Source of the DNA: Bacteroidales bacterium
GTDB taxonomy: Bacteria; Bacteroidota; Bacteroidia; Bacteroidales; Muribaculaceae
Direction of reading: 5' to 3'
NCBI GenBank assembly: GCA_020860445.1
Contig: JAJBUH010000166.1
Location: 1-38,558 of the forward strand
DNA length: 38,558 nt
Shown here: positions 33,011 to 38,558 of the stretch, piece by piece
Layout of the letters: every line of letters begins with the position of its first letter
Position numbering within the stretch: the first letter of the stretch is position 1
Program-made: the position numbers and the translations under genes
The notes under the pieces: generated by a model
The model's input: only the letters and a program-made list of their open reading frames with translations
Database searches by the model: none
Told to the model about the DNA's origin: nothing

Positions 33011-33372
33011 TTCTCAGATGATTTATTGATCTGGATTGGAATCATTATTGAAGTGTAGATCTGTATGGCGCCTCCAGCCAGGGTGAATGCGAGCACATCG
33101 CGCATATTGTTGCCCGGAGGGTAGAACAGGAAAAACGCGGCTACGCAGAAGAATACAGCGCTCCAAGCCTCGATGCGGTAGAGGCGGCGCAGGCGCATAT
33201 TCTTGCCTTCGTAGGGGGTGAAGATGCGGCCGATGATGAGCAATAGGGCTCCGGCGCTGTAGAGGATTTTGTAAAGCCATCCGTCTACACCGTTGAAGAG
33301 AGGAATTATAATTCCAGCCACAATCAGCAGCATGCCGATCGTAATCAGGGCGAGCATAATCTTCTGTTTCAT
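33007..33372 (-). CDS. small four-helix membrane protein, unknown function
   Basis: Protein of 121 residues with four predicted membrane helices (about 5-26, 33-50, 70-88, 94-112). It has a basic loop RIFTPYEGKNMRLRRLYRIE between helices 2 and 3, and a charged C-terminus. I do not recognise a named family with certainty. Its stop overlaps the ATG of the ArnT-like gene by 4 nt (ATGA). It begins 33 bp after the FtsB-like gene, so it is part of that operon. Confidence 0.8.
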   Translation of the reverse strand: MKQKIMLALITIGMLLIVAGIIIPLFNGVDGWLYKILYSAGALLLIIGRIFTPYEGKNMRLRRLYRIEAWSAVFFCVAAFFLFYPPGNNMRDVLAFTLAGGAIQIYTSIMIPIQINKSSEK

Positions 33373-33405
33373 AACAATTGGATAACAATTGGGGGTGAGT
33401 ATTGT

Positions 33406-33696
33406 TTAGTCGAAGACGTAGACATCCTCGCCGTCGCGCACCATGTTGTAGCGCTCGCGCACTACCTTCTCCATCAGTTCTGGGTCGGTAGATAGCAGCG
33501 AGTTGAGGTGGCGATAGTAAATCATGGTGTCGGTGGCATGTTTGATCTCAACATTCAGGCTGTCGATTGTGTGGGAGTATTCGACATAGCGGAATATCGA
33601 ATTGTCTTGCACAAACAGGGTATAGACCACAAATGCAATGACCAAGATGCTCATTGCGGATATGTATCGTCGGCACCAACGGAAAAAAGGCTTCAT
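33406..33696 (-). CDS. ftsB: FtsB/DivIC-type septum formation initiator
   Basis: Bitopic division protein of 96 residues: a short cytoplasmic N-terminus (MKPFFRWCRRYIS), one membrane helix (about 14-32), a periplasmic coiled coil (SHTIDSLNVEIKHATDTM), and the conserved FtsB-type end DPELMEKVVRERYNMVRDGE. It scaffolds the divisome with FtsL and FtsQ. I take the ATG at 33696; the longer frame reads through an ATAAGGT repeat tract and has no support. It precedes the small membrane protein in the same direction. Confidence 0.88.
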   Translation of the reverse strand: MKPFFRWCRRYISAMSILVIAFVVYTLFVQDNSIFRYVEYSHTIDSLNVEIKHATDTMIYYRHLNSLLSTDPELMEKVVRERYNMVRDGEDVYVFD

Positions 33697-33729
33697 AATA
33701 AGGATAAGGTATAAGGGATAAGTGATAAC
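33697..33729. repeat. ATAAGGT-type heptamer tract
   Basis: The units GATAAGG, TATAAGG and GATAAGT follow each other directly upstream of the ftsB start. The tract shares a 15-bp core, GGATAAGGTATAA plus flanks, with the reverse strand of 5454-5480. Dispersed family. Confidence 0.7.
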
Positions 33730-33763
33730 GTGGAAGGAGACAAGCGGGGACACGCGTCAGCCT

Positions 33764-33808
33764 ACTTTTGACTTTTGACTTTTGACTTTTTACTTTTTAC
33801 TTTTGACT
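33764..33808. repeat. CTTTTGA heptamer tract overlapping the U32 stop codon
   Basis: Six or so CTTTTGA/CTTTTTA units. The U32 gene stop (33797-33799) lies inside, so its last residues SQK are repeat-encoded. Same unit as 36601-36667. Confidence 0.85.
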
Positions 33809-35047
33809 CGGTACTTCCTCCCACAGGTACATGCGGTCGCTGGGGCGGATTTTGCCGGGCACCTTGATTGAGAAGGCTTCGCCCTTGACAGTCTTGTCTA
33901 CGGGATGGCAGTCGACCTGGATCTCCTCGATTTTGAGGAAGACGGCTCCGGTTGTGGGGCCGGTGATGATTACCTCATCGCCAACCTTGAGTTCGCCAGC
34001 CTCCATCAGGAATTCGGCCACGCCGAGTTTTGAGTAGGTCTTGACTCCCTTGGCGATGTATTTCTTGACACGCGTGGCCGATGAGCCGTATTTTGACGAC
34101 CATTCGCCCAAGCGCTGCCCCAGGTAGTAGCCATCCCAGAATCCTCGGTTGAACACTTTGGAGAGCTGCTCCTCCCAGCCCTTGATCAAGTCGGGCGAAT
34201 ATGTGCCGTCGACTATCGCTTGCAACGCCTCGCTGTAGGCGCGCACTGTCGAGTAGACATACTCGGGCCCGCGGGCGCGGCCCTCGATCTTGAACACCCT
34301 GACGCCGGCATCGACCATGCGATCAAGGAAATGGATGGTTTTCAGATCCTTGGGCGACATGATGTATTGGTTGTCAATCTCGAGCTGTTCGCCGGTTTCG
34401 TTGTCGGTGGCTGTGTAGCTGCGGCGGCAAATCTGGGTGCAAGCCCCACGGTTGGCGCTGCTGTTCATCTGGTGCAGGCTCATATAGCACTTGCCCGACA
34501 CGGCCATGCACAGAGCCCCGTGGCAGAACATCTCGATGCGCACCAGTTCGCCATGGGGTCCGCGTATCTGTTCGTGCTCGATGGCTTGGCAGATGTCTTT
34601 TACTTGGTCCATATTCAGCTCGCGGGCGAGCACGGCCACATCGGCCCATTGCGCATAGAAACGCAGAGCTGGCAGATTGGTGATGTTGCACTGAGTGGAG
34701 ATGTGCACCTCGATGCCTCGGGCGCGAGCGTGGGTTATGGCGGCAATGTCGCTGGCGATAATGGCAGAGATGCCGCTTTGGGCCACCGCGTCGAGGATCT
34801 GGTCGGCGTATTCCAGGTCGGAATCGTATAGCACGGTGTTGAGGGTGAGGTAGCTTTTCACGCCAGCCTCGCGGCAAATCTCGGAGATTTGCCTCAGGTC
34901 GTCGAGCGAGAAATTGGCACTCGACTTTGAGCGCATATTCAGGCCCTGTACGCCAAAGTATATCGCGTCGGCGCCGGCATCGATTGCGGCGTGGAGCGAT
35001 TCATACGAGCCCACTGGGGCCATTATTTCAAAATCAGATCTCTGCAT
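33797..35047 (-). CDS. U32 peptidase-family protein (TrhP/RlhA-like RNA hydroxylation factor)
   Basis: Protein of 416 residues of the U32 family. Members such as TrhP and RlhA are now known to hydroxylate tRNA or 23S rRNA rather than act as classical proteases. It starts MQRSDFEIMAPVGSYESLHAA, with the TIM-barrel segment DAGADAIYFGVQGLNMR. It contains a cysteine cluster typical of an iron-sulfur site: FCHGALCMAVSGKCYMS and RGACTQICRRSY. The C-terminal beta domain (KVGDEVIITGPTTG) is TrhP-like. I start at the ATG at 35047, not the upstream ATG at 35065, because the family begins close to this point. Its stop and last residues lie in a heptamer tract. Confidence 0.9.
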   Translation of the reverse strand: MQRSDFEIMAPVGSYESLHAAIDAGADAIYFGVQGLNMRSKSSANFSLDDLRQISEICREAGVKSYLTLNTVLYDSDLEYADQILDAVAQSGISAIIASDIAAITHARARGIEVHISTQCNITNLPALRFYAQWADVAVLARELNMDQVKDICQAIEHEQIRGPHGELVRIEMFCHGALCMAVSGKCYMSLHQMNSSANRGACTQICRRSYTATDNETGEQLEIDNQYIMSPKDLKTIHFLDRMVDAGVRVFKIEGRARGPEYVYSTVRAYSEALQAIVDGTYSPDLIKGWEEQLSKVFNRGFWDGYYLGQRLGEWSSKYGSSATRVKKYIAKGVKTYSKLGVAEFLMEAGELKVGDEVIITGPTTGAVFLKIEEIQVDCHPVDKTVKGEAFSIKVPGKIRPSDRMYLWEEVPSQK

Positions 35048-35164
35048 AGGGTAAAACGTAAGCACGTAAGGGGCGTAAGCACCTAAATAGGGGGCAGGAT
35101 GCTCTAAATTAATATAAGCGCATCAATAATGGGTAGGGAGTCCTATAAATATAGGTAAGAATCT

Positions 35165-35193
35165 ATACAAAACAACCCCGGGGACCGGGGCTG
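35165..35193 (-). terminator. secG operon terminator
   Basis: On the minus strand a stem CAGCCCCGG/CCGGGGTTG (one wobble-type pair) with a 3-nt loop is followed by TTTTGTAT. It closes the sigma-54 activator-lptE-secG operon, about 110 bp after the secG stop. Confidence 0.85.
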
Positions 35194-35205
35194 TCTGTAG
35201 GGGGT

Positions 35206-35310
35206 AATGAAGAATGAAAAATGAAGAATTAATAATGAAGAATATTTTTCATTTTTCATTATTCATTTTTCATTATTCATTTTTCATTATTCATTTTTCA
35301 TTATTTATTC
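35206..35310. repeat. inverted ATGAAAA heptamer array after secG
   Basis: The left part (35206-35244) is forward ATGAAGA/ATGAAAA units. The right part (35245-35310) is the reverse form with a 14-bp (2 x 7) higher-order period. Together they form a long imperfect hairpin. The array reaches the secG stop codon (35305-35307). Confidence 0.88.
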
Positions 35311-35682
35311 GTTGCCATTGCTGGGAGGAAGCACGGGAGCTTCGCCAGTGGGCACGGTCACCTCGCCGGGGGTGGGGAGGGTGTTGGTGTCATATTGATT
35401 TGCGCCGGGTAGGGGAGCGGTTTGCTCTTGCTGGGTGCGGAGCTGCTCGCTGTTGCCGTTGGGCACAGTGTAGGCCGAAGCGATTGAGAGCACAACCAGG
35501 AGGCCAGCGAGCCACCATGTGCCTTTCTCAAGGAATGAATTGGTCTGGCGCACGCCCATCATAGCCGAAGCGTTGCCGAATTGAGATGAAAGGCCACCGC
35601 CTTTAGATTTTTGGATGAGCACGATGCCAATCAAGAGCACCGCGATAATTACAGAAACGATAATGATAAAAAGATAAAGCAT
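35305..35682 (-). CDS. secG: protein translocase subunit SecG
   Basis: Inner-membrane subunit of the SecYEG channel. The 125-residue product has helix 1 (about 3-22) and the conserved linker QKSKGGGLSSQFG. The phenylalanine-rich segment NSFLEKGTWWLAGLLVVLS forms helix 2. A Bacteroidota-type low-complexity periplasmic tail rich in Asn, Pro and Gly ends SNGNE. It is the last gene of the activator-lptE operon, 29 bp after the TPR-like gene. Confidence 0.94.
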   Translation of the reverse strand: MLYLFIIIVSVIIAVLLIGIVLIQKSKGGGLSSQFGNASAMMGVRQTNSFLEKGTWWLAGLLVVLSIASAYTVPNGNSEQLRTQQEQTAPLPGANQYDTNTLPTPGEVTVPTGEAPVLPPSNGNE

Positions 35683-35711
35683 AGCTTTGTTATGATTTGT
35701 TTATTTGTTTT

Positions 35712-36575
35712 TTATTCTTTTTGGGCTGCCTCCAGGCTCTGTTGGGCCTTTGCGGCTTCGGCTTTGCGCTGCTGAAAGCGCTGATTGAGTATCAGTTTTC
35801 TGAGAAAGCGCAATTGGTCTGCAAAGTAAGCACTTTTTTCTGGATTTTTCAAACTTAAATTACTAATAATTTCAAAGGCACGCTCGTATCGACGCTGTTT
35901 TATGAAAATTTTTGCTAAACTCTCCATTAACAGCGGCTCTTCCTTAGGTTTGCTGGGCTCGACTTCGCTGGATTCGGCCTGATTCTCGTGGGTTTCTGCC
36001 GCTTTGCGGGCCGAGGCCGACTTGGGCTTATGCGCGGCGGGAGCCGGGGCTGGAGTTTCGACCGCCGGCTCTGGCTCGACGATCTCCTCGATGATGGTCT
36101 CTTGGGTTTCTTCGCGTTTCGAGGGGTCAAGTTCGGGAGGCAAAGCCAAGGGATTGGATGGGTCTACCGGCTCGTTGAGCCCTTGGAAATAGTCAGGGGC
36201 GACTGGATTGAAGATCAGGCGCTCGAGCAGGGCATCATCGTTGGGGGTGCCTCGGCCATAGGTGTCAAGAAATTTGTCGATGGTCGATTCGGTCGAGGGC
36301 GCGGCTTGCTCCGGGGCTGGGGGATAGAAGTTGGCCCAGTCGCTTCCCGACAGGTCGGCCAGGTCGGCCATGGCAGCCGGGTCGGCGCATCCGAGCATCA
36401 CGGCTGCTTGCAGGCGCTGGCGCAGCTCGGCGCTGAGGTCGTCGGGTCGTCGGGCCAGCAAGCGAGCAATGGGCACTACGCAAGTGGGGTGGGCCTCAAC
36501 GAGGCTCACTGCCTGCTCAGCGCTCATCTCTTGTGAGCCATTGAGCCATGATAATATGTCGCTATCCCTTTCCAT
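35712..36575 (-). CDS. TPR-like protein with disordered acidic middle, unknown function
   Basis: Product of 287 residues starting MERDSDILSWLNGSQEMSAEQ. An N-terminal helical part is followed by a long proline/glutamate-rich disordered middle (about 110-215). The C-terminal helical-repeat segment (SLAKIFIKQRRYERAFEIIS, then SAYFADQLRFLRKLILNQRF) is tetratricopeptide-like. No signal peptide is seen, so it is probably cytoplasmic. A protein of this kind between lptE and secG recurs in Bacteroidales from memory, but its job is unknown. I start at the ATG at 36575; the longer open frame is a translation of the CTTTTGA repeat (KSKVESQKSKV) and is rejected. Confidence 0.8.
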   Translation of the reverse strand: MERDSDILSWLNGSQEMSAEQAVSLVEAHPTCVVPIARLLARRPDDLSAELRQRLQAAVMLGCADPAAMADLADLSGSDWANFYPPAPEQAAPSTESTIDKFLDTYGRGTPNDDALLERLIFNPVAPDYFQGLNEPVDPSNPLALPPELDPSKREETQETIIEEIVEPEPAVETPAPAPAAHKPKSASARKAAETHENQAESSEVEPSKPKEEPLLMESLAKIFIKQRRYERAFEIISNLSLKNPEKSAYFADQLRFLRKLILNQRFQQRKAEAAKAQQSLEAAQKE

Positions 36576-36600
36576 GGTTTTTATCTTGAGGCCCTTTACC

Positions 36601-36667
36601 TTCTGACTTCTGACTTTTGACTTTTGACTTTTGACTTTTGACTTTTGACTTTCGACTTTTGACTTTC
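36601..36667. repeat. CTTTTGA heptamer array filling the lptE-TPR gene spacer
   Basis: Nine to ten tandem 7-bp units, mostly CTTTTGA with CTTCTGA and CTTTCGA variants, occupy nearly the whole spacer. They abut the lptE stop codon (36668-36670). Confidence 0.92.
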
Positions 36668-37216
36668 CTACCAGTTGCCGAGGGTGGCGTTGAATATTAG
36701 GTCGACGAGTTCGGTGCATATCTGTTGGCACAGTTCGTCCTGCACGTCGGTGAGGAGCTCAGATGCGTCAAAGTCGCGATATGCGCTGAATGTCTGGTCG
36801 GTGCTGTTGGTGTCTTGCAGATTGTCGATGTATTTGAGGCGCACGGTGATGGTGAGGCGCGTCTGCGAAGCGTAGGCGTTGTCAGTCACAGCCTGGGGCG
36901 TGAGCTGGTAGCCGGTGATTTCGCCTTCCATCTGCAGGTCCGACGAGCCGTCGACGATCTGCAGCCTTGTATTGCGGGTGATGTAGTCGAGCAGTTCGTT
37001 CTCAAACATCTGCTGCAGTGGCGGATATACGAGGGCGGCGCGTATCGGGAACTCCGACACGTGGATGGTCTTGTAGACATTGTAGTCGAGGGCGGCGCCG
37101 TTGAACTTGTAGCTGATCGTACACGCCTGAAAACAGCACAGGGCCAGCGCCACCGCGCACAGGCGCAGTGCCGCTATGGCTTTCGCCCCGGTCGATATGC
37201 GGTTAATCCAAGCCAT
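36668..37216 (-). CDS. lptE: LptE-like LPS assembly lipoprotein
   Basis: Outer-membrane lipoprotein that plugs and assembles LptD for lipopolysaccharide export. The 182-residue protein has a hydrophobic signal (about 12-29) and lipobox FQAC with Cys32. It has the Bacteroidota LptE-like layout: CTISYKFNGAALDYNVYKTI, the strand-helix segment ALVYPPLQQMFENELLDYIT, and SSDLQMEGEITGYQLTP. Its ATG overlaps the end of the sigma-54 activator gene by 14 nt, implying coupled translation. Assignment rests on fold pattern and gene order. Confidence 0.87.
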   Translation of the reverse strand: MAWINRISTGAKAIAALRLCAVALALCCFQACTISYKFNGAALDYNVYKTIHVSEFPIRAALVYPPLQQMFENELLDYITRNTRLQIVDGSSDLQMEGEITGYQLTPQAVTDNAYASQTRLTITVRLKYIDNLQDTNSTDQTFSAYRDFDASELLTDVQDELCQQICTELVDLIFNATLGNW

Positions 37217-38426
37217 ACTCTTTGATTTTGCGGTAGAGCGTACGCTCTGATATGTTAAGTTCCTTGGCGGTGAGGGCGCGGCGACCGTCGTTGCGCAGCA
37301 GCGAGCGCCGTATGGCCTCGCGCTCTGAATCCTCGAGGGTGATGGTCATCTCACTTGCGTCGACATCCATCACGTTGGGGTCGCTCTCCTCTTTATGGTC
37401 GACCTTTACCAATGATTTGGGCAGGTCGTCGGGCATGGGGGCATCCACTGGCAGGTGGCGCTTGGGCTTTTCGGCCTGGTGCTCGTCAACTCGCTTGCGC
37501 AGTTCGTCAAGTTCGCGCTGCAGGCGGAATATGAGGTTGAAGAGCATTTCGCGTTCGCGCTCGTAAGTGTTTGAGCGTATGGTTGGCGAATATGCTCCTG
37601 GGTCGATGCGCGGAGCATCGGCTGGCAGATATTTCGAGAGCTCTGAGGCTGGCACCTCCTGGCCGGCGCAGAACAAGGCCGCTTGCTCCACAGCATTCTT
37701 GAGCTGCCTTACGTTGCCCGGCCAGCGGTAGCTGAGCAGCAGGTGGCGCGCGTCTTCTGAGAATGTAATCTGGGGCATGCGGTAGCGCTCGGCAAAGTCA
37801 CTGGCGAATTTGCGGGCGAGCAGGGTGATGTCGCCTCCGCGTTCGCGCAGCGGCGGTATGGTGATTTGCACTGTCGATAGGCGGTAGTATAGGTCCTCGC
37901 GGAATCGGCCATCGGCAACGGCCTGGGCCATGTCGACATTGGTAGCGGCTACGACGCGTATGTTGGTCTTTTGCACGGTCGATGAACCTACCTTGAGAAA
38001 CTCGCCGGTCTCGAGCACGCGCAGCAGGCGTGCTTGGGTAGTGAGGGGTAGCTCGGCCACCTCGTCAAGAAATATGGTGCCGCCGTTGGCCTCTTCAAAG
38101 TAGCCTTTGCGGTCTGAGACAGCTCCGGTGAATGAACCTTTTTCGTGGCCGAAGAGCTCGGAATCGATTGTGCCTTCGGGGATTGCGCCGCAGTTGACGG
38201 CTATGTATTTTGAGTGCTTGCGAGCGCTGAATTGATGTATGATTTGTGGAAAAAATTCTTTGCCGGTGCCGCTTTCGCCCGTGACGAGCACGGCGAGGTC
38301 GATGGGGGCCACGGTGATGGCCCGCTGCACGGCCTCGATCAGCATCGGGGTGTTGCCAATGATGCCAAGGCGCAGCTTGGCTTGCTGCGCCTCTGGTGAT
38401 ATTTGTGTCTGTTGAGTGATTTGCAT
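37203..38426 (-). CDS. sigma-54-dependent transcriptional activator without receiver domain
   Basis: AAA+ enhancer-binding protein of 407 residues. Walker A GESGTGKE is at 50-57, the sigma-54 contact loop GSFTGA (normally GAFTGA) at 97-102, Walker [13 protein letters not shown] at 115-126, and the arginine-finger region [27 protein letters not shown] follows. A linker with a charged coiled segment ([15 protein letters not shown]) leads to a Fis-type helix-turn-helix at the C-terminus ([20 protein letters not shown]). There is no N-terminal sensor or receiver domain; the AAA+ module begins almost at residue 20. It heads the operon with lptE and secG, which suggests envelope control (inference). 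Confidence 0.92.
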   Translation of the reverse strand: MQITQQTQISPEAQQAKLRLGIIGNTPMLIEAVQRAITVAPIDLAVLVTGESGTGKEFFPQIIHQFSARKHSKYIAVNCGAIPEGTIDSELFGHEKGSFTGAVSDRKGYFEEANGGTIFLDEVAELPLTTQARLLRVLETGEFLKVGSSTVQKTNIRVVAATNVDMAQAVADGRFREDLYYRLSTVQITIPPLRERGGDITLLARKFASDFAERYRMPQITFSEDARHLLLSYRWPGNVRQLKNAVEQAALFCAGQEVPASELSKYLPADAPRIDPGAYSPTIRSNTYEREREMLFNLIFRLQRELDELRKRVDEHQAEKPKRHLPVDAPMPDDLPKSLVKVDHKEESDPNVMDVDASEMTITLEDSEREAIRRSLLRNDGRRALTAKELNISERTLYRKIKEYGLD

Positions 38427-38448
38427 TCGTAATTACTGAATTATAATG

Positions 38449-38480
38449 CAAATTTACGAATTTTCCCCCAATATACCAAA
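38449..38480 (-). promoter_or_regulatory. promoter of the activator-lptE-secG operon
   Basis: On the minus strand TTTG (38477-38480), a 20-bp spacer and TAAATTTG (38449-38456) match the housekeeping Bacteroidota promoter, not a sigma-54 -24/-12 site. A second TAAATTTG at 38525-38532, in the same local context TGCAAATTTACGAA on the plus strand, may be a tandem promoter. Confidence 0.72.
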
Positions 38481-38558
38481 TTTTCCCTGCTCTATCCGCA
38501 TCGTGAAGATTAAACAAGCAAGTGCAAATTTACGAAAGATTTTGGAAAAACACTTTAA

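Noticed and set aside
36576-36731. N-terminal extension of the TPR-like protein (Lys/Ser/Val/Gln-rich)
   Set aside because: It is a translation of the CTTTTGA heptamer array and enters the lptE 3' end; the internal ATG at 36575 fits better.

Overview
The window looks like a gut Bacteroidales chromosome, most likely Muribaculaceae or a close relative. The evidence is the set of Bacteroidota TAnnTTTG -7 promoter elements, the near absence of Shine-Dalgarno sites, the putative-porin family, an AAA-ATPase-like/PD-(D/E)XK gene, a bile-salt-hydrolase-like enzyme and a thioesterase between ilvN and ilvC. The genus is an inference. Most of the window is ordinary GC-rich core genome. The part from about 20.2 to 23.6 kb is visibly AT-richer and accessory.

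Layout: (1) 94-7021, minus strand: xylan/xylose operon read as transporter (GPH symporter), GH10 xylanase lipoprotein, GH43, xylulokinase, xylose isomerase. (2) 7277-7867, plus strand: rubrerythrin. (3) 8055-14273, minus strand: ilvD-ilvB-ilvN-thioesterase-ilvC, with ilvB carrying a one-base frameshift in a 7-base homopolymer. (4) 14481-14999, minus strand: small outer-membrane barrel protein with a long structured leader. (5) 15281-18918, plus strand: thrS-infC-rpmI-rplT-rpsU. (6) 19003-20265, plus strand: xerC-like recombinase and hpf. (7) 20291-23583, plus strand: accessory segment with a DUF3791 gene, a truncated DUF3990 gene, a secreted protein and an AAA/PD-(D/E)XK protein. A 48-bp promoter module occurs before the first gene and again before the last. 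(8) 23597-24676, minus strand: choloylglycine-hydrolase-family enzyme. (9) 24893-25348, plus strand: PepSY-like periplasmic protein. (10) 25345-35047, minus strand: U32 protein, FtsB-like protein, membrane protein, ArnT-like transferase, M16 protease, putative porin and solute-binding-like protein. (11) 35305-38426, minus strand: sigma-54 activator, lptE, a TPR-like protein and secG.

The xylan genes form a self-contained route. The surface lipoprotein xylanase makes oligosaccharides, the symporter imports them, GH43 releases xylose, and XylA/XylB deliver xylulose 5-phosphate. The ilv genes make valine, isoleucine and leucine precursors, if IlvB is functional. Regions 10 and 11 are envelope biogenesis.

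The most unusual layer is intergenic. Several families of degenerate repeats with a 7-bp period, plus 15-bp, 22-bp and 60-bp repeats, sit between same-strand genes. They often contain the stop codon of the upstream gene, so they write the last few amino acids of several proteins. Two form long perfect inverted repeats. No rRNA, tRNA, CRISPR array, insertion sequence or replication origin was recognised. No gene-free stretch exceeds about 300 bases.
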